Shown here piece by piece: positions 24,599-34,193 of a DNA stretch of 64,000 nt; the first letter of the stretch is position 1; every line of letters begins with the position of its first letter. The notes under the pieces are model-generated. The model saw only the letters and a program-made list of their open reading frames with translations. It was not told the DNA's origin and did no database searches. The stretch is from Bradyrhizobium manausense (GTDB taxonomy: Bacteria > Pseudomonadota > Alphaproteobacteria > Rhizobiales > Xanthobacteraceae), in assembly GCF_018130615.1 (NCBI RefSeq), contig NZ_JAFCKB010000020.1, positions 62,001-126,000 on the forward strand, written 5' to 3'. A program made the translations under genes and the position numbers.

Positions 24599-25651
24599 TC
24601 AGCTCAGATCGAGGACGGTGTCGAGCCTGTATTCGCGCGCCAGTGCGCGCAGCTTCTCCCAGGTCGCATCCTCGACCTCGATGCCGTCGCGCAGGCGCTG
24701 TCGCTCGCGCACGCCCTCGATCTCGCCGGGATAGTAGACGCCTTTGCTGCCCTCCGAGGGCGGCGTCGATTTCAGGTACTGCGCGAACTCCGCGACCTCG
24801 TGCTTGAACTCCTTCAGCGGACGGAATGCGGCCACGTTGAACACCGCCATGAAGCATCCGTCATTGTGCCGCCCCGTCGGCTCGACGCCGAAGCCGAGAC
24901 CCGTGAGCAGGCCACAGAGCACCTCGACCATGGCGGCGAGACCGCTGCCCTTGTAGCCCTCGGTGCCGCCGAGCGGCAGCAGCGCGCCGCCCTTGCGAAA
25001 TTGAGTGGGATCGGTGGTGTGCCGCCCGTCGGCATCGATGATCCACCCCGTCGGAATCTCCTCGCCGCGAGCGACCGCGAGCTGGATCTTGCCGGCCGCG
25101 ACCGCCGAGGTCGCCATGTCCAGGTAGAACGGCGCCTCGAGATCCGACGGCACCGCGATCGAGATCGGGTTGGTGCCGAGCCGCGCCTCCTTGCCGCCGA
25201 ACGGCGCGACGTGCTTCGGCGACCGGCCGGAATCCGCGGTGGCAATCCCGATCATGCCTTCGCGCATCGCCATCAGCGGATAGGCGGCGAGGCGGCCGAC
25301 ATGGCTCTGCCGGAACACGGTGCAGGCGGCGACGTTTGCCGTCCTGGCCTTTTCGATCGTCAGCGCCATCGCCTTGGCGTTGACGTGGAAGCCAAAACCC
25401 CAATGGCCGTCGATCACGGTCGTGGTCGGCGATTCCTGGACGATGGTCCATTTGGCGCCGGGGACGATGTGCCCGGCCTTGATACGGTCGATATAGGTCG
25501 GAACCGCGATGACGCCGTGGGAGTCATGGCCGGCGAGATTGGCGTTGACGCAGCCGACCGCGACAGCGTCGGCTTCTTCCTCGGAGGCGCCGGCCGCGCG
25601 GAGCAGCGCAGCGCTGACGAGCGTAAGGCGATCGGCCTTGACGATGGGCAT
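24599..25651 (-). CDS. Ldh family (malate/L-lactate/ureidoglycolate-type) NAD(P) oxidoreductase
   Basis: 350 residues of the type 2 malate/lactate dehydrogenase family, which oxidises 2-hydroxyacids. The catalytic GHDSHGVIAVPTYIDRIKAG, the HVGRLAAYPLMAMREGMIG stretch, GGKEARLGTNPISIAVP and the GTEGYKGSGLA loop are intact. The ATG at 25651 is preceded by gaggg. The open frame extends upstream through a tandem repeat (reading MACKMACNK) but without a ribosome site at that position. First gene of the Ldh-LLM-FAH operon. Confidence 0.87.
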   Translation of the reverse strand: MPIVKADRLTLVSAALLRAAGASEEEADAVAVGCVNANLAGHDSHGVIAVPTYIDRIKAGHIVPGAKWTIVQESPTTTVIDGHWGFGFHVNAKAMALTIEKARTANVAACTVFRQSHVGRLAAYPLMAMREGMIGIATADSGRSPKHVAPFGGKEARLGTNPISIAVPSDLEAPFYLDMATSAVAAGKIQLAVARGEEIPTGWIIDADGRHTTDPTQFRKGGALLPLGGTEGYKGSGLAAMVEVLCGLLTGLGFGVEPTGRHNDGCFMAVFNVAAFRPLKEFKHEVAEFAQYLKSTPPSEGSKGVYYPGEIEGVRERQRLRDGIEVEDATWEKLRALAREYRLDTVLDLS

Positions 25652-25958
25652 GGCGTTCCCTCGGCTGGTGCCCTTAACGGGCCGCTTGTTGCAAGCCATC
25701 TTGCAAGCCATCGTCTCAAAGCGGCGCTGCGATATCAATCTCCCGTAAACCAATACAGGGCTGCAAATTCGTAAAGAGAGCACGCCTTTCGTCGCAGAGT
25801 CCTCCCGCGCGGCGGTATTCCCGGAAGTTTTGCACCCGGCGTTCGCAGCTCGTTCACTTTGATCGAGGGTTTGCAGAGCGCAATAACGACCACTTAGGCG
25901 ATCCCCGTTCATAAACTAGCCTGGGAGAAAATGGCAGAGATGCCTGGGAGCTGAGATC
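25652..25958. other. Divergent intergenic region, Ldh operon / GAF-GGDEF-EAL gene
   Basis: About 300 bases with no convincing gene. It holds the 12-bp direct repeat at 25689-25712 near the Ldh start. The GAF-GGDEF-EAL GTG start at 25959 is preceded by gggag at 25946-25950. No clear sigma-70 promoter was fixed. Confidence 0.6.
25689..25712. repeat. Perfect tandem 12-bp direct repeat upstream of the Ldh operon
   Basis: TTGCAAGCCATC occurs at 25689-25700 and again at 25701-25712. On the transcribed strand this is GATGGCTTGCAA twice, 38-62 bases before the Ldh start codon. It may be a tandem regulator site, or part of the leader. Confidence 0.65.
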
Positions 25959-28900
25959 GTGCCGACGACACTCGCGCGCACCTTTGCGGCGTTGAGCGCC
26001 ATCAATGAAGCGATCCTCTACGCGAAATCGCCGGACGAGCTGTACCAGATGGTCTGCGACGCCGGGTTTTCGAGTGGGGACTTCATGGCCGTCGCCGTGT
26101 TCCTGGTGGAGCCGGATGGCCGTCACTTGCGCTTTGCCGCGGGACGCGGTGACGACGTGGCGCGCCTGCGCGCGCTCAAGATCACGACCGAAGCTGACGC
26201 GCCCGAGGGCTCGGGCGTCGGCGGCGAAGCATTTCGCAGCCAGAAGCTCTGCATCAGCAATGACTATTTGAACGATCCGCGCTCGCTGGCATGGCGAGAG
26301 GGCGCAGCCAGGGCGAACATCGGCGCCGCGGCGGCGCTGCCGCTTCTCTGCAACGGCAAGAGCGTCGGTGTGCTGTTCGTGACCCGCAGCGAGGCCGGCT
26401 CGCTGAGCGATCAGATGGTATCGCTGTTCGAGCGCATGTCGGCCAACATTTCCTATGCGCTGGAGAACTTCTCGCGCGAGACTGCGCGGCAGGCCAGCGA
26501 GCGGGCAACGCGGCGGCTCAACCGCATGTTCGGCGCGCTCAGCGCGACCAATGAAGCCATCCTGCGTGCCAAAACCGAGCAGGAGCTGTACCAGCTCGTG
26601 TGCGACGCTTCGGTGCATGGCGGCAAGTCGATCGCGACCTTCGTTCTGCTCAAGGAGCAGGACTCGCATTGGCTGAAGCCTGTTGCGGGCACCGGCGAGA
26701 ACGTGGAGATCGTCGCCCAGACCCGCTACTCTACCGATCCCGAAAATCCCTACGGTCGCGGAATTTCCGGCGAAGTATTTCGCACGCAGAGGCCCCAGGT
26801 CGAACGCGATCTCGCGCGCCGAACCAAAGGAACACCCTGGGAGCAGACCAACATCGATACGGGCGTTGCTGCAGTTATCGCCTCGCCCCTGATCAAGCGC
26901 GGCCAAAGCATCGGCGTGATTCTGTCCTTTCTCAGCCAATCTTGGGCCAGGGACGAGGAAATCGTCGCGTTGATGCTGCGCATCGCCGAGAACGTCTGCT
27001 TTGCGATCGACAATTTCGGCCGTGAAGCCGAGAAGGCCCGGATCGCCGAGGAAGAGGACCGCCTCTCGCGCATGTATGCGGCGCTCAGCGCCACCAACGA
27101 GGCGATCCTGCGCGCGCATTCGCGGGCCGAGCTGTTCGACCTCGTCTGCGCAGCGACGGCGAAGGGCGCCAAGTTCACCTCGGCCACCATTGCGCTGGTC
27201 GATCACCAGGCCGAGCTGCTCCGCGTCGTCGCTTGCTACGGACCGAACGCGGACACCGTCCGCGGCTTCAAATTGTCCACCTCCGACCAGGTGCCCGAGG
27301 GGCGCGGGTTGACGGGGACGGCCTTCCGCACGCGCCAGCCTTGCATCAGCAACGACGTGATGTCCGACGAGCGGACCAAGCCCTGGCAAGACAATGCCCG
27401 TCGCAACGGCATCGGATCCTCGGCGGCACTGCCGCTGTTCAACGGCGACCGTGTCGAGGGTGTATTTCTGTTCAACTCGCCGCAGCGCGGCACGTTCACG
27501 CCGGAATTCGTCGAGTTGCTTCAACGGCTCCAGGCCAACGTCGCTTTCGCGCTCGAGAATTTCGACCGCGCGGACGAGAAGGCGAAAGCCGAGATGCAGC
27601 GCAATCGTCTGCGCGGCATGCTGGAGGCGCTCAGCGCGACCAACGAAGCCATCATGCGCGTGAAGACCCGCACCGAACTGTTCGAAGCCGTGTGCGACGC
27701 GGCCGTTCTCGGCGGCACCTTCTCGTCGGCCACGATCGCAATGGTCGATCCGACGGGACGCCATCTCGACATCGCCGTCACCAAGGGCGAATGCCGCCAT
27801 CATGCCGAGCAATGGCGTTTTGCGACGTCCGCCGATGAGGTTGAAGGGCGCGGACTGGCCGGCACCGCCTTCCGTACCAAGGCGCCTTGCGTCGCGAACG
27901 AGCTTCTCACGGACGTTCGGGCGGCGCACTGGCGCCGAATCGCGCGTGACCAGGGCACGAAATCCGGCGGCGGCTTTCCGCTGACGAAGAACGGCACCGA
28001 TGCCATCGGCGTCCTGCTGTTCCTCTCGCCGGACGAAGGCACGTTCACGCCCGATCTCATCCAGCTGCTGGGGCGCCTGGCGGAGAACGTCTCCTTTGCG
28101 CTCGACAATTTCGACCGGGCCGAGGAGCGGGCGCGGGCCGAGGCGCAGAAGGAGCGCCTGGCGCGGATGTTCGCGGCCCTGAGTGCTACCAACGAAGCGA
28201 TCGTGCGTGCCAAGTCGCGCACCGAGCTGTTCGAGCTGGTGTGTCAGGCCGCGTCCACCGGCGGCAAGTTCACCTCGACGACCATTGCCCTGGCCAGGGC
28301 CGACAGCGATCAGCTCGAGATCGTCGCGAGCGCGGGACCATCCGCCGAGACCACGCGAAACGTCCGTCTCTCCATCGACGCCGACCGGCCCGAAGGCCGC
28401 GGCATGAGCGGCACGGCATTCCGCACCCGGCAGCCCTGTGTCAGCAACGACTATGTCAACGACAGCCGCGTGACCGCATTCCAGGCCGTCGTCCGCAGCG
28501 ACGGCGCGCGTTCCGGCGCGGCATTCCCGCTGATCACGCACGATCAGTCCGTCGGCGTCATGATCTACATGTCCACCGAGCTCGACACCTTCACCGGGGA
28601 GTTCGTCGAGCTGTTGCGGCGCCTTGCGGACAACGTCTCGTTTGCGATGGAGAATTTCGATCGCGCCGACGAGAAGAACAAGGCCGACGAGCGGATCGAG
28701 TATCTCGCGTCGCACGACAGCCTGACCAACCTGCCGAACCGCGAGACCTTCAACAGCCTGCTGCGCCAGGCGATCGGCACCGCACAGCGCGGCGATCACA
28801 GCTTTGCCGTCCTGTTCATCGATCTCGACCGCTTCAAGGTCATCAACGATTCGCTGGGCCACGAGGCGGGCGATTTGCTGCTGCTCGAGGTCGCCGCGCG

Positions 28901-30074
28901 CCTGCGCAATGCGCTGCGCGCAAGCGACGTGGTGGCGCGTCTCGGCGGCGACGAGTTCGTCGTGATCCTCGACCAGTGCGGCGAGATCGACGACGTCCAG
29001 CGCATCGCCACCGGACTGCTGACGGCGCTCGCCGAGCCCATGGAGCTCGCCGGCCACGAGTGCCATACCACGGCCTCGATCGGCATTGCGATGTATCCGG
29101 CCAACGGCGCCGACGCCCAGACGCTCACCAAGAATGCCGACATGGCGATGTATCTCGCCAAGGAAGACGGCAAGAACGGCTATCGCTTCTTCTCCAAGGA
29201 AGTGAAGACGCAGTCGATCGAGCGTTTGTCGTTGGAAAGCGCGCTGCGTCGGGCGCTCGAACGCGAGCAGTTCTCGCTGAACTACCAGCCCAAGGTCGAC
29301 ATGGAGACCGGCCAGATCACCGGTGTGGAGGCGCTGCTGCGCTGGAGCCATCCCGATCTCGGCAACGTCTCGCCGGCGCAATTCATTCCACTGGCGGAAG
29401 AGACCGGCCTGATCGTGCCGATCGGCCGCTGGGTGTTGAACGAGGCCTGCGCGCAGGCCATGGCCTGGCAGCGTCGTGGCCTGCTGCCGTTGTCGATGGC
29501 GGTGAACCTGTCACCGCGGCAATTTGCCGACGAGCATCTGCTGCAGGACGTCGACGAGGCCTTGGCGGCCTCCGGCATGTCGCCGGTGCTGCTCCAGCTC
29601 GAAGTCACCGAGAGCATGATGATGCGCAATGTCGGTCGCGCGCTGAAGGTGCTCGACGCGATTCAGAGCCGCGGCATTCGGCTCGCCATCGACGATTTCG
29701 GCACCGGCTATTCGTCGATGTCGCTGATGAAGCATTTCCCGATCGACACCATCAAGATCGACCGCTCCTTCGTGCGTGACCTGCCGCAGGATTCGGAGGA
29801 CCAGGCGATCGCGCAGGCGATCATCAGCATGGGCAAGGCGCTCGGCATGACTGTGGTCGCCGAGGGCGTCGAGAACGCCGAGCAGGAGACGTTCCTGCGC
29901 ACCCATGGCTGTGACGAAATGCAGGGCTTCCTGATCGCGAAGCCGCTGCCGGCAAACCAGATGGCCGAACTGCTACGGCCGATGGTCCTGCCCGTCGCGC
30001 CGCCGCTGCAGCCGGAGACGGGGCCGGTGGTGGAGGAAACCGCCGCGCCAAAGCGAAAACGCGCTGTCGTCTGA
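25959..30074 (+). CDS. Five-GAF diguanylate cyclase/phosphodiesterase (GGDEF-EAL)
   Basis: 1371-residue soluble c-di-GMP enzyme. Five GAF modules are arranged in tandem with a period of about 182 residues; units 2-5 each begin with the near-identical ALSATNEAI at about residues 190, 372, 554 and 737, and unit 1 begins near residue 7 with ALSAINEAI. The GGDEF domain is intact (ARLGGDEFVVI near 994) with an RASD product-inhibition site five residues upstream. The EAL domain is intact (GVEALLRW, NLSPRQF, LEVTES, DDFGTGYSS, IKIDRSFV, VAEGVEN). Both activities could be live. There are no membrane segments, so the signals are cytosolic. The GTG start has gggag 8 bases upstream. It lies beside the exopolysaccharide cluster, a usual c-di-GMP target. 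Confidence 0.93.
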   Translation: MPTTLARTFAALSAINEAILYAKSPDELYQMVCDAGFSSGDFMAVAVFLVEPDGRHLRFAAGRGDDVARLRALKITTEADAPEGSGVGGEAFRSQKLCISNDYLNDPRSLAWREGAARANIGAAAALPLLCNGKSVGVLFVTRSEAGSLSDQMVSLFERMSANISYALENFSRETARQASERATRRLNRMFGALSATNEAILRAKTEQELYQLVCDASVHGGKSIATFVLLKEQDSHWLKPVAGTGENVEIVAQTRYSTDPENPYGRGISGEVFRTQRPQVERDLARRTKGTPWEQTNIDTGVAAVIASPLIKRGQSIGVILSFLSQSWARDEEIVALMLRIAENVCFAIDNFGREAEKARIAEEEDRLSRMYAALSATNEAILRAHSRAELFDLVCAATAKGAKFTSATIALVDHQAELLRVVACYGPNADTVRGFKLSTSDQVPEGRGLTGTAFRTRQPCISNDVMSDERTKPWQDNARRNGIGSSAALPLFNGDRVEGVFLFNSPQRGTFTPEFVELLQRLQANVAFALENFDRADEKAKAEMQRNRLRGMLEALSATNEAIMRVKTRTELFEAVCDAAVLGGTFSSATIAMVDPTGRHLDIAVTKGECRHHAEQWRFATSADEVEGRGLAGTAFRTKAPCVANELLTDVRAAHWRRIARDQGTKSGGGFPLTKNGTDAIGVLLFLSPDEGTFTPDLIQLLGRLAENVSFALDNFDRAEERARAEAQKERLARMFAALSATNEAIVRAKSRTELFELVCQAASTGGKFTSTTIALARADSDQLEIVASAGPSAETTRNVRLSIDADRPEGRGMSGTAFRTRQPCVSNDYVNDSRVTAFQAVVRSDGARSGAAFPLITHDQSVGVMIYMSTELDTFTGEFVELLRRLADNVSFAMENFDRADEKNKADERIEYLASHDSLTNLPNRETFNSLLRQAIGTAQRGDHSFAVLFIDLDRFKVINDSLGHEAGDLLLLEVAARLRNALRASDVVARLGGDEFVVILDQCGEIDDVQRIATGLLTALAEPMELAGHECHTTASIGIAMYPANGADAQTLTKNADMAMYLAKEDGKNGYRFFSKEVKTQSIERLSLESALRRALEREQFSLNYQPKVDMETGQITGVEALLRWSHPDLGNVSPAQFIPLAEETGLIVPIGRWVLNEACAQAMAWQRRGLLPLSMAVNLSPRQFADEHLLQDVDEALAASGMSPVLLQLEVTESMMMRNVGRALKVLDAIQSRGIRLAIDDFGTGYSSMSLMKHFPIDTIKIDRSFVRDLPQDSEDQAIAQAIISMGKALGMTVVAEGVENAEQETFLRTHGCDEMQGFLIAKPLPANQMAELLRPMVLPVAPPLQPETGPVVEETAAPKRKRAVV

Positions 30075-30087
30075 CGGCTGCGGTTGC

Positions 30088-31080
30088 TTAACGCGACCGC
30101 AGCGGATGCGCCTTCTGATGCCAGGCCCAGGCAGTGCGGATCACGGTTGGCAGGTCGGAATGGCGCGGCACGAAGTCCAGCACCTTTCGCGCGGCCGAGG
30201 GGTCGGCAACGAGATAGGTCGGATCGCCGGCCCGGCGTGGCTTGATGGTGTGCGGCACCTCGCGCCCGGTCTCCTGCCGGATGGCGGTCAGGATCTCGCG
30301 CACCGAGAAGCCTGAACCGGTGCCGAGATTGAAGCTGCCGCCGGCATGTCCCGTTTCCAGGAGCTTCAACGCCGCGACGTGTGCCGCGGCAAGGTCGGTG
30401 ACGTGGACGTAGTCGCGGATCGCGGTACCGTCGGGCGTGTCGTAATCGTCGCCGAACACGGCAAATTCGGCATGGCCCTGCATTGCCATCATCGCGCGCG
30501 GAATGAGATGGGTCTCATTGTCACGCAATTCGCCAATGCCGCCGGCCGGATCGGCGCCGCTGGCATTGAAATAGCGCAGGCAGAACGCGCCGAAGCCGTA
30601 AGCCGCGCGGTAGTCGGCGAGCATCCGCTCGATCATCCACTTCGAGGCACCGTAGGGATTGATCGGTGCGCAGGGGAAATCCTCGTGCAGCGCCTTGGAA
30701 TCGGCATTGCCATAGACCGCCCCGGTCGAAGAGAACACGATGCGGTGACAACCCGCGTTGCGCATGGCCTGAAGCAACGACAACGTGCCCTGGACGTTGT
30801 TGACGTAATATTTTTGTGGGTCGGTCATGGACTCGCCGACGAGGCTCGCGGCCGCGAAGTGCATCACCGCCACGATCTTGTGGTCGGCAAAGGTGCGCGC
30901 CAGCGCTGCGCCATCGAGCAGGTCGCCCGTCACCAGCTCACCGGCAACGAAGTCGCGATGACCTGTCGAGAGATTGTCGTAAACGACCGGCCGATAGCCG
31001 GCGGCGGCGAGGGCGCGGCAGGCATGTGAGCCAATGTAGCCCGCGCCTCCCGTGACGAGGACAGTCGGCCGGTCGGTCAT
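30088..31080 (-). CDS. galE: UDP-glucose 4-epimerase
   Basis: NAD-dependent extended SDR, 330 residues, converting UDP-glucose to UDP-galactose for polysaccharide synthesis. The NAD motif TGGAGYIGSHACRAL is at residues 10-24, the Ser/Tyr/Lys triad lies in FSSTGAVYGN and NPYGASKWMIE, and RYFNASGADPAGGIGE with YVHVTDLAAAHV are typical of GalE. Last gene of the minus-strand unit copolymerase - WecB/TagA - galE, with a 19-base gap before it. Confidence 0.93.
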   Translation of the reverse strand: MTDRPTVLVTGGAGYIGSHACRALAAAGYRPVVYDNLSTGHRDFVAGELVTGDLLDGAALARTFADHKIVAVMHFAAASLVGESMTDPQKYYVNNVQGTLSLLQAMRNAGCHRIVFSSTGAVYGNADSKALHEDFPCAPINPYGASKWMIERMLADYRAAYGFGAFCLRYFNASGADPAGGIGELRDNETHLIPRAMMAMQGHAEFAVFGDDYDTPDGTAIRDYVHVTDLAAAHVAALKLLETGHAGGSFNLGTGSGFSVREILTAIRQETGREVPHTIKPRRAGDPTYLVADPSAARKVLDFVPRHSDLPTVIRTAWAWHQKAHPLRSR

Positions 31081-31099
31081 GTCGTTTGTCTACCCTTGT

Positions 31100-31906
31100 T
31101 CAGCGATTGAAGGGCCGGTTGCGGCTGAAGAGAAGATAGATCGCGCGGGGGTTGGTGGTCAAATAGCGCCAGAACAGGCGGCGCGGCTCGAGCCAGGTGC
31201 GCCAGGCCCATTCGAGCCCGATCCTCTGCATCCATTGCGGCGCGCGAGAGCGGCTGCCCGACAGGAAGTTGAACAGGCCGCCCGAGGTCTTGATGACGCC
31301 GACATTGGTCAGCAGCGGCGTGAACTCTTCGACGAAGGCCTGCTCCGAGGGCACGCCGAGCGCCACCCACAGGCAATCCGGCGCGAGCGCGTTGATCTCC
31401 TCGACCTTGGCGCGGAGCGCGTCGCCACGGAGATAACCATGGCTGTATCCGACGATCCTGAGCTTCGGATACATGTTCTGGACGCGTCTGACCGCTGCGG
31501 CGTTCTCTTCTTCGCTGGCGCCGAGCATATAGAAGCTGCGGCCGGCAATCTCCGCCTTGCGTGCGACGACATGAAACAGGTCCGTGGTGGCGACGCGCTC
31601 CGGCAGGGGAAACCAGGACTGCAGCCTCGAGGCGGCCACCAGCGGCTGGCCATCGGCATTGATCAGATCGGCGGCACGGAACAGGCGCTCGGTCTGCGGC
31701 TCTGTCGAGCAGCGCGCCAGCACTTCACCATTGGCCGAGGTCAGAAACAGCGGGCGGCCGATGCGGTGACGCGGATCGGTTGCCTCGATCATGAAATCGG
31801 CGGTTGCTTCCAGGTCGAGCGCGGCCATGCGAAGGCCGCCGACGGTAATCCGTGGCACCTCGGCGGTTGCGGCCCGACCTTCCAGATTGACGCGGCGCTC
31901 AAGCAT
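31100..31906 (-). CDS. WecB/TagA/CpsF family glycosyltransferase (GT26)
   Basis: 268 residues. GT26 enzymes add N-acetylmannosamine(uronate), glucose or similar sugars to a lipid-linked acceptor at the inner face of the membrane. Family marks are LTSANGEVLARC, DLINADGQPLV, DLFHVVARKAEIAGRSFYMLGA and the CLWVALGVPSEQAFVEEF block. The start codon overlaps the end of the copolymerase gene by 8 bases, so translation is coupled. The C-terminus is basic, as usual for membrane association. Confidence 0.88.
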   Translation of the reverse strand: MLERRVNLEGRAATAEVPRITVGGLRMAALDLEATADFMIEATDPRHRIGRPLFLTSANGEVLARCSTEPQTERLFRAADLINADGQPLVAASRLQSWFPLPERVATTDLFHVVARKAEIAGRSFYMLGASEEENAAAVRRVQNMYPKLRIVGYSHGYLRGDALRAKVEEINALAPDCLWVALGVPSEQAFVEEFTPLLTNVGVIKTSGGLFNFLSGSRSRAPQWMQRIGLEWAWRTWLEPRRLFWRYLTTNPRAIYLLFSRNRPFNR

Positions 31907-34193
31907 ATTGTTTGCCTCGCTGGCGCGTTTGGGTTGCGGGGGTGAGTTCGTCGAGCACGACGCCGACGAGCTTGCGTTCGGCGCCGCCGAGCGCGGTCAG
32001 GATCTCTTCCATGCTCTCGTTGATGTCGAGGCTGGTCGGCAGCACCGCCACCAGCGCGTCGGCGCTATCCAGCAGCTTGCGGCCGGTCGCGGAGAGCGGC
32101 ATTGCGGGGCCGTCGAGAATGACGAGGTCATAGCCACCGGCCGAGCGCGCCTGGGCGATCGCCCTGCGGATGGCGTTAGCGGCCTTGCCGGCGTCGCTCT
32201 CGGTAGCGGGTAACACCGAGATGCCGCTGACGGTCTTGATTTCGCGCGCGGCCTTGTTGCCGATCGACAGCCAGCCAAGCTTGCCCGGCTCGTTCTTGCC
32301 GGGGCGATTGACCTTGTTCGAAAGCATGAGCGCCTCATGGTCGGCGTCGATCATCAGGACACGACCGCCGTCGCGCGCGGCTGCGAGGGCGAAGTTCAGC
32401 GCAGTCACGCTGCGTTCGGTGTCGCCGGCGCCGACCAGCGCCATCACCGGCGTCGTCTTGCCGCCGGCGCGGCGGACCATCGCCGCGCGCATGTCGCGAA
32501 AGGCGTTGAGCAGCGTCGTCAGCGGAAACCCGGGCCGCAGCGTCGGCCAGCCGAGACGTGTCAGATCGACGCCGCCGCCGGTGGCGAGAATGGCGCCGAG
32601 CGTGCGGATCACGTCGGCCTCCTGGAGACGCGCGATCAAGGGCTTCTCGACCAGCGCAAGCGCCGGTGCAGGTGCAGGTGCTGCGGCTTCGCCCTGAGGC
32701 TTGGAAACGTCAGGTTCGGGCGCGCGTTCGCGACGGTTCGGTTCGGGGGCCGTCGCCCCGTTGAACAGATGCTCGGCCGCGACGAACCAGCAGGCGGCCG
32801 CGAGTGCGCCGAAGATGAAGCCGATCATCGCAAACAGGCTCATGCCCGGCGGGAACGAGCGCCGCTGCGGCACCGTGGCCTCGCCGATGACGCGGGCCGC
32901 CGACGTGTTGAGCGTCTCCTGCTCCTCGGTCTCGCGCGAGCGCTTGAGGAAGGATTGATAGACGTCGCGGCTGGCATCGGCCTCGCGCTCGAGCTCGCGC
33001 AGGCGCACGGCGGCCTGGCTGAGCTGCACGCTCTGCCGCTTCTGCACTTCCAGCGCCCGGTTGAGCGAAGCCTCGTAGTCGCGGGCGCGCGTCAAATCGT
33101 TCTTGGCGGACAGCGCAAAGCGCTCGATCTCTTCGTTGATGGTGCGCTTGAGATCCTCGACCTGCTTTTCGGTCTGGCGCAGGGCGGGGTGGCGCGGTCC
33201 GAGCTCGGCGGTCTGCTCCGCATACTTCTTGCGCGCGTCGGCATATTGGGCGCGCAGGTTCGCGATCGTCGGCGATTGCAGCGCTTCCGGAATCGCGCCT
33301 GCATCCGCGGCGGTCCGCTTGTTCGCCTCGATCTGGTCCAGCCGCGCCTGCGCGTCCATCGTCGCCGCGCGGGCTGCGGACAGCCGCTGGTTGCTGGAGG
33401 AGAGTTGCTGATCGCTGATCAGCGAGTCCTGGGTGCCGACGAAATTGTTCTGGGCCTTGTAGGTGGCAAGTGCTGTTTCGGCGTTGCGCAGCCGTTCGCG
33501 CAGCTCCTTCAGCCGGCCCGACAATTCACTGGTCGCGCGTCGCGCCGCCAGGGCCTGGGAGTTGCGGGATTCCGTCAGGTAGGTGTTGGTCAGGGTGTTG
33601 GCGAGCATCGCCGCCTTCGCCGGATCAATCGACCAGACCTCGATGTCGACGATGAAGCTCTTCTCGGTCTTGCGGATCGTGATGTGTTTGTTCAACGCGT
33701 CGAGCGCGGCAAGCTGCACTTCTTTGGCTTCCGCGGCCGAAGGCGCGCGGGGCTGGAGGCCGATCAGGCTGAGCAGGGAGGACGTCAGCGTCTTGCTGTC
33801 GCCGCCGCCGAATTCCGGGTCCTTGTCGAGACCGGCCTGTTGGATCACCTGCAGCAGCACGCTGTTGGAGGTGATCAGGCGTGCCTGGCTCTCCACCACC
33901 ATGGACATGCCGGAGACGTCCTGTGCGCGCGGCGTGAGCTCGCGATCGACGAGCTGAAGCTCGCGCGGGTCGACGTAAAGCTGGGCGGTGGCGGTGTAGC
34001 GGGGCGTCAGGCTCTTGCCGACGGTGACGGCGAGGCACGCGCCGATCAGCGCCGCGGAAGCAATCGCGATCTTGCGCCGCCACAGCAGGTTGACGAGCTC
34101 CAGCACGTTGAAGCTGGCCTCGGACTTCCGCTGCGAGGCCTCCGAACCGGTCGGTTGTCTCGCCCGATCAATCGGCTGGTTATAGTCGAGCAT
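31899..34193 (-). CDS. Wzc/ExoP-like polysaccharide copolymerase with degenerate P-loop
   Basis: 764-residue inner-membrane protein of the GumC/ExoP/Wzz type. It has an N-terminal Wzz domain with a first helix at about 42-62, long periplasmic coiled coils (about 200-420), a GNVR-like segment, a second helix (MSLFAMIGFIFGALAAACW) and a cytoplasmic BY-kinase-like domain. Walker A' (RVLMIDAD) and Walker B (YDLVILDGPA) survive. The P-loop at residues 588-595 reads GAGDTERS instead of GxxxxGKS/T, so the Gly-Lys pair is Glu-Arg. There is no C-terminal tyrosine cluster (one Tyr only). It probably controls chain length and export without being a kinase. First gene of the operon with the GT26 gene and galE. 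Confidence 0.88.
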   Translation of the reverse strand: MLDYNQPIDRARQPTGSEASQRKSEASFNVLELVNLLWRRKIAIASAALIGACLAVTVGKSLTPRYTATAQLYVDPRELQLVDRELTPRAQDVSGMSMVVESQARLITSNSVLLQVIQQAGLDKDPEFGGGDSKTLTSSLLSLIGLQPRAPSAAEAKEVQLAALDALNKHITIRKTEKSFIVDIEVWSIDPAKAAMLANTLTNTYLTESRNSQALAARRATSELSGRLKELRERLRNAETALATYKAQNNFVGTQDSLISDQQLSSSNQRLSAARAATMDAQARLDQIEANKRTAADAGAIPEALQSPTIANLRAQYADARKKYAEQTAELGPRHPALRQTEKQVEDLKRTINEEIERFALSAKNDLTRARDYEASLNRALEVQKRQSVQLSQAAVRLRELEREADASRDVYQSFLKRSRETEEQETLNTSAARVIGEATVPQRRSFPPGMSLFAMIGFIFGALAAACWFVAAEHLFNGATAPEPNRRERAPEPDVSKPQGEAAAPAPAPALALVEKPLIARLQEADVIRTLGAILATGGGVDLTRLGWPTLRPGFPLTTLLNAFRDMRAAMVRRAGGKTTPVMALVGAGDTERSVTALNFALAAARDGGRVLMIDADHEALMLSNKVNRPGKNEPGKLGWLSIGNKAAREIKTVSGISVLPATESDAGKAANAIRRAIAQARSAGGYDLVILDGPAMPLSATGRKLLDSADALVAVLPTSLDINESMEEILTALGGAERKLVGVVLDELTPATQTRQRGKQYA

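Noticed and set aside
25854-29381. 1175-codon open frame on the minus strand
   Set aside because: Antisense to the five-GAF GGDEF-EAL gene; repetitive Arg/His/Asp-rich sequence from high-GC codon complement, no ribosome site, no domain.
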